DNA from: Sphingosinicella soli
GTDB taxonomy: Bacteria > Pseudomonadota > Alphaproteobacteria > Sphingomonadales > Sphingomonadaceae
Reading direction: 5' to 3'
Length of the DNA: 34,895 nucleotides
Assembly (NCBI RefSeq): GCF_014199685.1
Contig: NZ_JACHNZ010000040.1
Span: 1 to 34,895, forward strand
Shown here: one piece after another, positions 1 to 9,245 of the stretch
Layout of the letters: each line of letters begins with the position of its first letter
How positions within the stretch are numbered: the first letter of the stretch is position 1
The notes under the pieces: generated by a model
Database searches by the model: none
Told to the model about the DNA's origin: nothing
What the model saw: the letters and a program-made list of their open reading frames with translations, nothing else
Made by a program: the position numbers and the translations under genes

Positions 1-91
1 TCGTTGTGGCGCTCCCATGGAGTATCTGTCCCATAGCGCATCCTTCCATTGCTGGCTGAATAATGCACCATCAAAGCCTGGGATCAAACAC

Positions 92-334
92 CTAGTCTTC
101 GAGGCCGAGCGCCGCCTTGTAGGTATCGAGCAGCGCTTCCATTTCCTGACGCGCGCTTTTGTCCATCTTGCGCAGGCGCACGATCGTTTTCATCGTCTTG
201 GGATCGAAACCCTGGCTCTTCGCTTCCAGGTAGACGTCCTTGATATCGTCGGCGATGCCCTTCCTCTCTTCTTCGAGGCGCTCGATGCGCTCGATGAAAA
301 GACGGAGTTGTTCGACGGATACGTTGTCGGTCAT
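92..334 (-). CDS. gapR: GapR-family nucleoid-associated protein (DUF2312)
   Basis: An 80-residue, highly charged, mostly helical protein matching the DUF2312/GapR family, which is nearly universal in alphaproteobacteria. GapR (characterised in Caulobacter) binds AT-rich, overtwisted DNA ahead of replication and transcription forks and helps topoisomerases. Family hallmarks seen here are the N-terminal helix with [15 protein letters not shown], the [13 protein letters not shown] segment and the [10 protein letters not shown] helix. The ATG at 334 is preceded by a GAGGCAGG Shine-Dalgarno stretch. It lies 73 bp downstream of the DUF1244 gene on the same strand and may be co-transcribed with it; this pair next to pyk is a recurrent alphaproteobacterial arrangement (from memory). 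Length is close to the family norm. Family assignment is secure; function is inferred from homologues. Confidence 0.93.
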   Translation of the reverse strand: MTDNVSVEQLRLFIERIERLEEERKGIADDIKDVYLEAKSQGFDPKTMKTIVRLRKMDKSARQEMEALLDTYKAALGLED

Positions 335-407
335 GCCTGCCTCGAATCATGAAAGAAGAAATCGGAGGCGGGTTCGTAAGTCGCGCCGCGCGCTTCCGCA
401 AGGCGGC

Positions 408-716
408 TCAGTGCGCGTTCTTCGCGACGCTTTCGTCCATGCGGCGCATCTGCGCCTCGGTTGCCGGAGTCTGGTATTTTTCCTTCCAGTCGGCCGGGTC
501 CATTCCGTAAACGAGCGCGCGCGCATCGTCCTTGCCGAGCGTAACGCCGCGCGCTGCGCCGGCCTCGCGCAGCCAGTCGCCCAGGCAGTTGCGACAAAAC
601 CCGCCCACACCCATCAGATCGACGTTCTGCACATCGGTGCGATGCCGAAGGTGCTCGACCAGCTTGCGGAACGCCGCCGCTTCCATTTCTGTGCGCATGC
701 TGTCTTCGATCGCCAT
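408..716 (-). CDS. DUF1244 family protein
   Basis: A 102-residue protein of the DUF1244 family, a small conserved alpha/gammaproteobacterial family without an established function. The signature region DLMGVGGFCRNCLGDW carries a CxxC pair (FCRNC) that could bind metal or be redox active, followed by a Tyr/Asp-rich YGMDPADWKEKYQ segment. The start at 716 is chosen because a good GGAGA Shine-Dalgarno lies just upstream; the frame stays open further back but that part is low-quality translation overlapping the pyk promoter region. It diverges from pyruvate kinase with a 76-bp gap and is followed by gapR on the same strand. No function is claimed. Confidence 0.88.
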   Translation of the reverse strand: MAIEDSMRTEMEAAAFRKLVEHLRHRTDVQNVDLMGVGGFCRNCLGDWLREAGAARGVTLGKDDARALVYGMDPADWKEKYQTPATEAQMRRMDESVAKNAH

Positions 717-792
717 CGTCCATCTCCTGTCTTTGCGCGGACATGCGGAACGCATTAGGGATACGCCTGCCACGCACCGCCGAAGGAATTCC

Positions 793-2238
<1,446 letters not shown>

Positions 2239-2370
2239 CCCTCTGCAAATCAAGCCGGGCCGCACTGACTTCGTGCCGGAACAACGTCCCGTCATCATCG
2301 TTTGTGTTTTGACGCTTATCTGACGGCCATCCCGTAGCCGTCCGAATCAGGACAATTCCAGGGACGTTTC

Positions 2371-2553
2371 ATGATGCGAAAATTTTACGGCGACCTTCTG
2401 CTGCTCGGCTCCGGCTCTGCCGGACTTGCGCTGTTCGCCACGCCGATCCTCTTCACCGCGCCCGCCGTCGCGGCGGCGCCGTGCCCCGCTCAGAGCGACA
2501 GCCCCAGCGCCGTCAGCGCCGCTTTTGCCCGCGCGGCATCCGTGAACACGTGA
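2371..2553 (+). CDS. possible small exported protein or truncated gene remnant
   Basis: A 60-residue frame I do not recognise. It starts with a convincing secretory signal: basic MMRKFYGD, a hydrophobic stretch LLLLGSGSAGLALFATPILF, and an Ala-rich region TAPAVAAA that could be cleaved. A CAGGGA Shine-Dalgarno sits 6 bp before the first ATG. The 119 bp before the neighbouring gene are covered by no other gene and show GC-rich third positions like the neighbours. Against it: the last 64 bp overlap the 3' end of the convergent HAD phosphatase gene, so the predicted mature part (about 25 residues) is mostly antisense to that gene. It may be a genuine tiny envelope protein or the 5' stub of a gene whose remainder was lost. 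Confidence 0.35.
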   Translation: MMRKFYGDLLLLGSGSAGLALFATPILFTAPAVAAAPCPAQSDSPSAVSAAFARAASVNT

Positions 2554-3095
2554 CCGCGATAACCTGCCGCTTCCGCGGCGGCGACATTGTCGTCGCGATC
2601 GTCGATGAACAGCGCGCGCGACGGATCCACCGGAAAGCGCGCCTGCGCCAGGGCGAAGATGGCCGGGTCCGGCTTCACCATCCGCTCCTCGCCCGACACG
2701 ATGATATCGCGAAAGCGAGCGAACGCGGGCTCTGTTGAAGCGAAGCGCGGCCAGAACTCGTGCGAGAAATTGGTGATGCCGTAGAGAGGCACGCCCCCGT
2801 CGGCGAGCGCATGAACCAGTTCGATCATGCCGTCGATCGGCCCGGGCAGCGTTTCCAGCCAGCGCGGCACATAAGCCTCTATGAGCGCGCGCTCCTCGGG
2901 AAAGGCGGCGACAAGCTCGGCGGTGGTTTCGGCGGCGGGACGCCCCGCATCGTGCTGGAAATGCCATTCCGGCGTCACGACATGCGTGCAGAACCATTCG
3001 AGCCGGTCCCGGTCGGGGATCAGCTTCTCGTAGAGGTAGCGCGGATGCCAGTGATAAAGCACGCCGCCGATATCGAAGATAACGGCGTCGATCAA
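2490..3095 (-). CDS. HAD-IA family phosphatase/hydrolase
   Basis: A haloacid dehalogenase superfamily hydrolase of about 201 aa, of the YihX-like group whose first motif is FDIGGVL. The nucleophile Asp lies in VIFDIGGVLYHW; the NPRYLYEKL-type segment that follows is here HPRYLYEKL; motif II is YGITNFS; the motif III Lys lies in RMVKPDPAIFALA; motif IV is ALFIDDRDDN. The substrate is unknown; relatives act on sugar phosphates. No ATG is available near the conserved start, so I take the TTG at 3095, which puts the nucleophile a few residues from the N-terminus as in relatives; the frame continues upstream through rpmJ but that part is antiparallel noise from a different frame. It lies 35 bp downstream of rpmJ on the same strand and may be read from the same transcript. 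Start codon uncertain. Confidence 0.85.
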   Translation of the reverse strand: MIDAVIFDIGGVLYHWHPRYLYEKLIPDRDRLEWFCTHVVTPEWHFQHDAGRPAAETTAELVAAFPEERALIEAYVPRWLETLPGPIDGMIELVHALADGGVPLYGITNFSHEFWPRFASTEPAFARFRDIIVSGEERMVKPDPAIFALAQARFPVDPSRALFIDDRDDNVAAAEAAGYRGHVFTDAARAKAALTALGLSL

Positions 3096-3130
3096 AGCGT
3101 CTGCGTTCAGCGAGGGATCAGCCGCGAAGA

Positions 3131-3256
3131 CTAACCCTGGCGCGCCTTGAAGCGACGATTCGTCTTGTTGATCACATAGGTGCGGCCACGGCGGCGGATG
3201 ACGCGGCAATCGCGATGGCGTCCCTTGAGGGACTTGAGGCTGTTCCGGATCTTCAT
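3131..3256 (-). CDS. rpmJ: 50S ribosomal protein L36 (YkgO/C-minus type)
   Basis: A 41-codon gene starting [17 protein letters not shown] and ending NRRFKARQG, an exact fit to ribosomal protein L36 of the YkgO type. It binds 23S rRNA in the large subunit. Only one cysteine is present (RDC), so the zinc-ribbon Cys/His set of the classical L36 is missing; this zinc-independent form is the common one in alphaproteobacteria. The ATG at 3256 is preceded by AGGCGGA at good spacing. It sits divergent from the calcineurin-like phosphatase gene and 35 bp upstream of the HAD gene. Confidence 0.95.
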   Translation of the reverse strand: MKIRNSLKSLKGRHRDCRVIRRRGRTYVINKTNRRFKARQG

Positions 3257-3375
3257 GTTTTCCGCCTGCGAAACTGATTTTGGTGCTGTTCAAGAGCGCG
3301 CGTCCCTACGGGGCAAACCGCATGAAGTCAAGGCTTCCGGCTTGCCCGCAGCGCCGCGTGCATTACATGGGCGCC

Positions 3376-4131
3376 ATGCTGTCCCGCTTCCGATCCCGCC
3401 CGAAACGTACCGATCGCCTGGCGGAAGGCCTGCGTCTTTATGCAATCGGCGACATCCATGGCCGCAGCGACCTTCTGGACACGCTTCTCACGCAGATCGA
3501 TGCCGACCTGAAGGGCTGGAGCGGCGATTCGGAGATCATCTTTCTGGGCGACTACGTGGATCGCGGCAACGCATCGGCGGCCGTGCTGGAAAGACTTGCC
3601 GGGGGGGCGCCGTCGGGGCGGCGCTGGACGCTGCTGAAAGGCAACCACGAATCGATTCTCTCTCACCTCGTCAGTGGCCGCCCGCGTGAGGACGATGCAC
3701 TCTATCCGGCATGGCTGAAGCACGGCGGACGCGAGACGCTGGCGAGTTACGGCCTGCCGGCGACGCTCGCGTTCGGCGACGACGAAGCCGCCGCGCTCGG
3801 CGCGCTGCGGGACGTGATGCCCCGCGCCCATGTCGAGCTGCTCGATTCGCTGGACCTGATGCGCCGCGAAGGCGACTATCTTTTCGTCCACGCCGGTATC
3901 CGGCCCGGCGTGCCGGTGGAAGAGCAGCGCCAGCGCGATCTCATCTGGATTCGCGAGGCCTTCCTTGAACACCGGGGCGACCACGGTTTCCACGTCGTCC
4001 ACGGCCATTCGATCACGCGCGACGTCGATGCGCAGGCGAATCGCACCGGCATCGACACCGGCGCCTACGCCACCGGCCGCCTGACCGCGATGGTGCTGGA
4101 AGGCGATTCGCGGCGTTTTCTCTCGACCTGA
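3376..4131 (+). CDS. calcineurin-like serine/threonine protein phosphatase family protein
   Basis: A metallophosphoesterase of about 251 aa in the PrpA/PrpB-like (bacterial Ser/Thr phosphatase) group. The full metal-ligand set is visible: AIGDIHGR (residues about 23-30), FLGDYVDRG, LLKGNHES, LFVHAGIRPG and VVHGHSIT. Members dephosphorylate phosphoproteins or small phosphate esters such as diadenosine tetraphosphate; the real substrate cannot be told from sequence. I chose the ATG at 3376 because it gives the short basic leader typical of sphingomonad homologues; ATGs at 3367 and 3322 are alternatives and none has a strong Shine-Dalgarno. The gene converges on galE with only 4 bp between stop codons. 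Confidence 0.9.
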   Translation: MLSRFRSRPKRTDRLAEGLRLYAIGDIHGRSDLLDTLLTQIDADLKGWSGDSEIIFLGDYVDRGNASAAVLERLAGGAPSGRRWTLLKGNHESILSHLVSGRPREDDALYPAWLKHGGRETLASYGLPATLAFGDDEAAALGALRDVMPRAHVELLDSLDLMRREGDYLFVHAGIRPGVPVEEQRQRDLIWIREAFLEHRGDHGFHVVHGHSITRDVDAQANRTGIDTGAYATGRLTAMVLEGDSRRFLST

Positions 4132-4135
4132 AGGC

Positions 4136-5125
4136 TCAAACGCGCGCGGCGAGCTTTTCTTCCCACGCGAGCGCATGCGACACGATCGTGTCGAGATTGC
4201 CGTGGCGCGGCTGCCAGCGGAACGTGTCCAGAATCTTCGCGTTATCGGCGACCAGCGCATCGGGGTCGCCCGCACGGCGCGGCTCCATGCGCCGCTCGAT
4301 CCTGCAGCCCGAGACGCGCTCGACGGCATCGAGCACTTCGAGCACCGAGAAACCGCGATTGTAGCCGCAGTTGAGCGTTACCGACTCGTCCGGCCGCTCC
4401 TCGAGCCAGGCCAGCGCCAGCACGTGCGCGGCGGCAAGGTCGCTGACGTGGATATAATCGCGCACCCCGGTGCCGTCGGGCGTTTCATAGTCGGTGCCGA
4501 ACACCGAGACATGCGAACGCTTGCCGCTCGCCGCCTCGACCGCAACCTTGATGAGATGCGTCGCGCCCGCCGTCGATTGGCCGGTGCGTCCCGCCGGATC
4601 CGCGCCCGCCACGTTGAAATAGCGCAGCGCCGCATAGTTGATCGGGTGCGCTGCGGCGACATCGGCGAGCATGAACTCGGTCATCAGCTTCGATGTGCCG
4701 TAGGGGTTGATCGGCATGCGCGGCGTTTCCTCGTCCACGGGCGTGTGGTCGGGGATGCCGTACACCGCCGCGGTCGAGGAAAAGATGAAGTGTTTCACGC
4801 CGCTGCGCACCGCCGATTCGATCAGCGTGCGGCTCGCCGCCGTGTTGTTGCGGTAGTATTTCAGCGGATCGCTGACCGATTCCGGCACCACCACCGATCC
4901 CGCGAAGTGCATGATCGCATCGATGCCCTGCTCGGCGACGATGCGCGGAACCAGCGCCTCGTCGGCGACATTGCCTTCATGGAACGTCACGTCTTCGGGC
5001 ACCGCCCACCGAAAGCCGGTGACGAGATTGTCGATCACCGACACCCGGTGGCCCGCATCCTTCAGCGCAAGCACGGCATGGCTGCCAATGTATCCCGCGC
5101 CGCCCGTCACCAGAACCGATGCCAT
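4136..5125 (-). CDS. galE: UDP-glucose 4-epimerase
   Basis: An extended short-chain dehydrogenase of 329 aa, the size of GalE. It interconverts UDP-glucose and UDP-galactose using tightly bound NAD, feeding surface polysaccharide synthesis and galactose use. The NAD-binding GGAGYIGSH (residues 8-16), the Ser/Thr in FSSTAAVYG (about 115-123) and the catalytic YGTSK (Tyr142, Lys146) are all present, along with the NPYG context and RYFNVAGADP. The ATG at 5125 is preceded by a purine-rich AGTGGCGGGA. It is monocistronic by appearance, convergent with the phosphatase gene and divergent from the lipoprotein gene at 5258. Other 4-epimerase specificities (UDP-GlcNAc) cannot be excluded. Confidence 0.94.
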   Translation of the reverse strand: MASVLVTGGAGYIGSHAVLALKDAGHRVSVIDNLVTGFRWAVPEDVTFHEGNVADEALVPRIVAEQGIDAIMHFAGSVVVPESVSDPLKYYRNNTAASRTLIESAVRSGVKHFIFSSTAAVYGIPDHTPVDEETPRMPINPYGTSKLMTEFMLADVAAAHPINYAALRYFNVAGADPAGRTGQSTAGATHLIKVAVEAASGKRSHVSVFGTDYETPDGTGVRDYIHVSDLAAAHVLALAWLEERPDESVTLNCGYNRGFSVLEVLDAVERVSGCRIERRMEPRRAGDPDALVADNAKILDTFRWQPRHGNLDTIVSHALAWEEKLAARV

Positions 5126-5257
5126 TCCCGCCACTCCCGTCTGTGCCCATGCCCGATATGCGGACGGGGCAAGACCCGCAAGCCGTTCAGGCATAAGAAA
5201 GCTGTGAACGGTCAGGATGATGCGATAAGATCGCCCAACCGTTTCAGGGGAACCACT

Positions 5258-5851
5258 ATGCAGAAACAGGCCCTCGCGCTCACGGCGCTCGCACTTCTCG
5301 CCGCCTGCACCACCAACCGATTCGAAGCCGATGTCACGCGCTTCCACATGACACAGCCGGGGCTGCGCGGCAGCATCCACCTGGAACCGATCGACAAGGC
5401 GGCGGCAGGAACGCTGGAGTTCCAGAACTACGCGTCGGCGGTGAACGCGGAGCTTGCCGAGCATGGCTTCAGCGTCGCGCCCGGCCGGGACACCGCCGAA
5501 TATATCGGCGTGCTCGCCTACGGCCAGACGATGCGCGAAGGCATCGGCGGGGGCTCGCCCGTCACGATCGGGATCGGTGGCGGCACGTTCGGACGGAACG
5601 TCGGCGTCGGCCTCGGCACCAGCTTCGGAATCGGTGAGAAGAAGTCCAAGGAAACCGCGATCAACATGCTTGCGCTCAAGATCGAGCGCGCCTCGGACAA
5701 GAGCATCGTTTGGGAAGGCCGCGCCGTCGCCGAAGCGGGCAGCACCGCGCGCTACGGACCGCTGCCGGAGGCCATGCCTGCGCTTGCCGATGCACTTCTG
5801 CGTGACTTTCCGGGCACATCGGGGCAAACCGTGACGTACAAATCCGAGTAA
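5258..5851 (+). CDS. DUF4136-type lipoprotein
   Basis: A 197-residue predicted lipoprotein: a short basic start, hydrophobic ALALTALALL and lipobox LAAC with Cys17 as the lipidation site. The mature part resembles DUF4136 proteins, which are common outer-membrane or periplasmic lipoproteins in sphingomonads without known function. A glycine-rich segment (IGIGGGTFGRNVGVGLGTS, about residues 106-124) is followed by a strand-rich region with LKIERASDKSIVWEGRA, typical of the family. The ATG at 5258 has an AGGGGA ribosome-binding site. It is followed after 21 bp by the M14 carboxypeptidase gene and may be co-transcribed with it. Confidence 0.85.
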   Translation: MQKQALALTALALLAACTTNRFEADVTRFHMTQPGLRGSIHLEPIDKAAAGTLEFQNYASAVNAELAEHGFSVAPGRDTAEYIGVLAYGQTMREGIGGGSPVTIGIGGGTFGRNVGVGLGTSFGIGEKKSKETAINMLALKIERASDKSIVWEGRAVAEAGSTARYGPLPEAMPALADALLRDFPGTSGQTVTYKSE

Positions 5852-5872
5852 CCCCGCACCCGCAGGAGTTTC

Positions 5873-7009
5873 ATGACCGTCACCGTTTCCGCCGCCTTCG
5901 ACGGCGGCAATATCGCCGTTACGCGCGCCGAACGCGCGGACGACATCGTCCTCACCATCCCGCGCGACCACATGTCGGAGTTCGCGCAGTGGTTTTATTT
6001 CCGCCTGTCGGGGGTGCGCGGCGAGGCCTGCGTGATCCGTCTGGTGGACCTCGAAGCCTCCGCCTATCCGGGCGGCTGGCCGAACTACCGGGCCGTAGTC
6101 TCTTATGACCGCAGCGATTGGCGGCGCGCCGACTCACGCTACGACAAGGCCGCGGACGGCGGCACGCTCACCATCCGGCTGACACCGGACGCGGACAGCG
6201 TCTGGATCGCCTATTTCGCGCCCTACAGCATGGAGCGGCACAACGATCTCGTCGCCCGCATCGGCAGCGCGCCGGGCGTGACGAGCGAGGTGATCGGCAA
6301 GACGCTCGACGGGCAGGACATGGACCTGCTGACAATGGGCGAGGGTCCGTTGAACCTGTGGTTCATCGCCCGCCAGCATCCCGGCGAGACGATGGCCGAG
6401 TGGTGGATGGAAGGCGCGCTCGAACGCCTGATCGACCCTGCCGACCCCGTGGCGCGTGCACTCCGCGCGACGGCCACGCTTCATATCGTACCCAACATGA
6501 ACCCGGACGGGTCGCGGCGCGGACACCTGCGCACGAACGCCGTCGGCGTGAATCTCAACCGCGAATGGGCCGCGCCCTCTCTCGAACGCAGCCCCGAAGT
6601 CCATTCGGTGCTCGCGCGCATGGATCGCGACACGCCCGATTTCGTGCTCGACGTCCACGGCGACGAGGCGATCCCGAACAATTTCATCGCGGGCTTCGAG
6701 GGCATCCCCTCGATCACGCAGGCCATGACGGATCGCCTCGCGGCCTACATTGCGATCCTTGACCGCATTTCGCCGGATTTTCAGACCGTCGACGGCTACG
6801 GGACACCGGCGCCGGGCACTGCGAACCTCACCGTCGCCACCAACGCGCTCGCCGAGCGCTACGGATGCCTGTCGATGACGCTCGAAATGCCGTTCAAGGA
6901 TGCCGATGTCGCGCCTGATCCGGTCTATGGCTGGTCCCCTGCGCGATCGAAGGCACTCGGGCGCGATTGCCTCGCGGCGACGCTCGACGTGCTTCCCCAA
7001 CTCCGCTGA
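5873..7009 (+). CDS. M14-family zinc carboxypeptidase (cytosolic carboxypeptidase-like)
   Basis: A 378-residue protein with an N-terminal beta-rich domain (about 1-125, with FAQWFYFRLSG) and a C-terminal M14 peptidase domain, the two-part layout of cytosolic carboxypeptidases (CCP/AGBL-like). Zinc ligands are His169 and Glu172 in RQHPGET and His262 in DVHGDE; the catalytic Glu is Glu338 in TLEMPFKD. The NMNPDG and NLNREW motifs of the subfamily are intact. No signal peptide is seen, so it should be cytoplasmic. Eukaryotic relatives trim polyglutamate tails; the bacterial substrate is not known. Start 5873 has a GGAG site 7 bp upstream. It is flanked by the lipoprotein gene and gpmA, same strand, with gaps of 21 and 18 bp. 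Confidence 0.9.
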   Translation: MTVTVSAAFDGGNIAVTRAERADDIVLTIPRDHMSEFAQWFYFRLSGVRGEACVIRLVDLEASAYPGGWPNYRAVVSYDRSDWRRADSRYDKAADGGTLTIRLTPDADSVWIAYFAPYSMERHNDLVARIGSAPGVTSEVIGKTLDGQDMDLLTMGEGPLNLWFIARQHPGETMAEWWMEGALERLIDPADPVARALRATATLHIVPNMNPDGSRRGHLRTNAVGVNLNREWAAPSLERSPEVHSVLARMDRDTPDFVLDVHGDEAIPNNFIAGFEGIPSITQAMTDRLAAYIAILDRISPDFQTVDGYGTPAPGTANLTVATNALAERYGCLSMTLEMPFKDADVAPDPVYGWSPARSKALGRDCLAATLDVLPQLR

Positions 7010-7027
7010 CCATCAGGATATTGCGCC

Positions 7028-7717
7028 ATGCCCCGTCTCGTACTGCTGCGCCACGGCCAGTCGGCCTGGAACCTTGAAAACCGCTTCACCGGCTGGTGGG
7101 ATGTCGACGTGACCGAGCTTGGCGTCACCGAAGCCCGCGCCGCCGGGCAGATGCTCGCCGATGCGGGGTTCGATTTCGACACCTGCTTCACCAGCGTGCA
7201 AACCCGCGCGATCAAGACGCTCAATCTCGCGCTCGAGGAAATGGGCCGTCTCTGGCTTCCCGTCACCAAGGACTGGCGGCTCAACGAGCGCCACTACGGC
7301 GGTCTCACCGGGCTCAACAAGCAGGAGATGACCGCCAAGGTGGGCGCCGAACAGGTGCACATCTGGCGCCGCAGCTTCGACATCCCGCCGCCCGAGCTTG
7401 AAGCGGACAGTGCGTTCGACGTTTCGAAGGACCGGCGCTACGCGGGCATCGCAGTGCCGCGCACCGAAAGCCTGAAGGACACGATCGCCCGCGTGCTGCC
7501 CTATTGGGATGCCGCCATCGCCCCGCGCCTGAAGGCCGGGGAGCGCGTCGTGATCTCAGCGCACGGCAACAGCCTGCGTGCGCTGGTGAAACACCTGTCG
7601 GGCATTTCCGACGACGAGATCCCGACGCTCGAAATCCCGACCGGCCAGCCGCTCGTTTACGAGCTTGATGCCGATCTAAAGGAGATCGAGCGCTACTACC
7701 TGAAAGACCGCGCCTAG
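7028..7717 (+). CDS. gpmA: 2,3-bisphosphoglycerate-dependent phosphoglycerate mutase
   Basis: The cofactor-dependent phosphoglycerate mutase (229 aa), interconverting 3- and 2-phosphoglycerate in glycolysis and gluconeogenesis. The phosphohistidine motif [10 protein letters not shown] (His9), the [10 protein letters not shown] stretch, the [14 protein letters not shown] segment and the second catalytic histidine in [16 protein letters not shown] are all present, and length is typical. An AGGAT site precedes the ATG. The gene is 18 bp downstream of the M14 peptidase. Its TAG stop lies in a CTAG tetranucleotide (7714-7717) whose other strand provides the stop codon of the convergent M20 gene. 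Confidence 0.97.
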   Translation: MPRLVLLRHGQSAWNLENRFTGWWDVDVTELGVTEARAAGQMLADAGFDFDTCFTSVQTRAIKTLNLALEEMGRLWLPVTKDWRLNERHYGGLTGLNKQEMTAKVGAEQVHIWRRSFDIPPPELEADSAFDVSKDRRYAGIAVPRTESLKDTIARVLPYWDAAIAPRLKAGERVVISAHGNSLRALVKHLSGISDDEIPTLEIPTGQPLVYELDADLKEIERYYLKDRA

Positions 7718-9024
7718 CGCTTGCCGAGCACCGACCGCGCCGCCGTCACCATCGCTTCGACGCCGGTGCGGATCGTCGGCTCCGGGTCGGGCGCGAATTT
7801 CGAGGAGTGGAGCGAGGGCAGTTTCGTCGGATCGCCGCCTGCCGCATCATAAGTCGATTGCTTGACGGCGCCGATGCGGAACAGCGTGCTCTCGATGCTT
7901 TTATCGGCGCGGTGGTAGCGGCTGAAATCCTCTCCGCCCATCTCGGGACGATACGGCTTCACCTTGTCTTCGCCGAAGCGCTCGGTGAACGCCGCCTTGA
8001 TCGTCATCGTCTGCGCCGGGGTGTTGTAGGTCGCAGGCGTGAACTCGTCGGCCACGATCACGACCGGCATCAGATCTTCGGGCATGCCAGCCGCAATCGC
8101 CTCGCCGCGTACGATCCGCTTGATGCCGTCGATCAGGAACTGCCGCGTTTCGTCCGAATAGCTGCGGACCGTGAGTTGCAGATGCGCGGCATCGGAAATG
8201 ATGTTGTGTTTCGTACCCGCATTGAACGCCCCGACCGTCACCACCGCCGGGGTCTGCGGATCAAGCTCTCGACTGATGAGCGTCTGCAGCGTGCCGACGA
8301 TGCGGCTCGCCAGCACGACCGGGTCTTTGGTGGTATGCGGATAGGCGCCGTGACCGCCTTTGCCCTTCACCTCGATATCGACCGAATCGACGTTCGCCAT
8401 CACGAACCCGTCGGATATTCCCAGCGTCCCGGTCGGCAACGTGGCGCTGTCGTGCAGGCCGATGACGTGTGCGGGTTTCGGAAAACGCTCGTAGAGACCA
8501 TCGGCAAGCATGTCCCGCGCACCGCCGCCGCGTTCCTCCGCCGGCTGCATGATGACGATGAGCGTGCCTGCCCATTCGCCCTTCGTCGCGGCGAGGTGCC
8601 GGGCCGTTCCGATCATGCTCGACATGTGGATGTCGTGCCCGCAGGCATGCATCACACCCGACGAACCCCCGCCTTCAAGCTGGATCGTCTTCTTGCTGGC
8701 ATAGGGAAGTCCGGTTTCCTCCGTGACGGGAAGCGCGTCCATATCGGCGCGCAGCATCACCACGGGGCCATCACCGTTCTTCAGCATCGCCACGACGCCG
8801 GTTTTGCCGACACCCGTCGTCACCGTGAAACCGGCTTTCTTCAGTTCTGCCGCCATGCGCGCAGAGGTTTCCACTTCCTGGAACGAAACCTCGGGATTGG
8901 CGTGCAAATGTTTGTAGAGCGCCACGAGATACGGCGTATCCGCCGCGACTGCATCGGACAGTGTATCGGCGGCTGCGGGCACGGCAAGGCCCATGAAAAT
9001 GGCGGCGGCAACAAAACGGCGCAT
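7714..9024 (-). CDS. exported M20-family amidohydrolase/peptidase
   Basis: A 436-residue M20D-type metallohydrolase (hippurate hydrolase/IAA-amino acid hydrolase/carboxypeptidase Ss1 group). A signal peptide is clear ([19 protein letters not shown] followed by DTLSDAV), so it should be periplasmic. Metal-site motifs are [36 protein letters not shown] and the C-terminal MGGEDFSRY; the dimerisation domain begins around [12 protein letters not shown]. Likely activity is removal of an acyl or amino-acid group from an amide, with unknown substrate. The ATG at 9024 follows GGGAGAAG; the frame extends far upstream but only here does a signal peptide start. Its stop codon interleaves with that of gpmA. 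Confidence 0.92.
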   Translation of the reverse strand: MRRFVAAAIFMGLAVPAAADTLSDAVAADTPYLVALYKHLHANPEVSFQEVETSARMAAELKKAGFTVTTGVGKTGVVAMLKNGDGPVVMLRADMDALPVTEETGLPYASKKTIQLEGGGSSGVMHACGHDIHMSSMIGTARHLAATKGEWAGTLIVIMQPAEERGGGARDMLADGLYERFPKPAHVIGLHDSATLPTGTLGISDGFVMANVDSVDIEVKGKGGHGAYPHTTKDPVVLASRIVGTLQTLISRELDPQTPAVVTVGAFNAGTKHNIISDAAHLQLTVRSYSDETRQFLIDGIKRIVRGEAIAAGMPEDLMPVVIVADEFTPATYNTPAQTMTIKAAFTERFGEDKVKPYRPEMGGEDFSRYHRADKSIESTLFRIGAVKQSTYDAAGGDPTKLPSLHSSKFAPDPEPTIRTGVEAMVTAARSVLGKR

Positions 9025-9108
9025 CGGCTTCTCCCGGTTCGAAGAGGCGACACTATCCGCTCGTTTCGCAAAAGTCCTTTTGAAAGGTCCGAACCCCCAT
9101 ATGGAAAG

Positions 9109-9138
9109 GGGCCGCGCCGAAATAATCCGGCGCGGCCC
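9109..9138. repeat. perfect 11-bp inverted repeat in a divergent intergenic region
   Basis: GGGCCGCGCCG (9109-9119) and its exact complement CGGCGCGGCCC (9128-9138) enclose an 8-base A/T-rich loop. The palindrome sits between the divergent M20 hydrolase (start 9024) and oxygenase (start about 9246) genes. It is followed on the minus strand by CTTTCC, a poor T-tract, so it is not a standard terminator for either gene. It may be a relic terminator, an operator or an mRNA leader structure. Confidence 0.6.
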
Positions 9139-9245
9139 ACTCCTTCGGGCAGGGTGACCCGCGCACGTTGGGGGCAGATATTGCGCGAGTCGAAGAGAAA
9201 ACACCGCACGCGACAAGCGGTTCCCTCCACGCTAAGATTTCGCTC

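Noticed and set aside
9025-9216. N-terminal extension of the M20 hydrolase
   Set aside because: The frame is open, but the signal peptide and Shine-Dalgarno place the start at 9024; the extension runs through the divergent promoter region and the palindrome.
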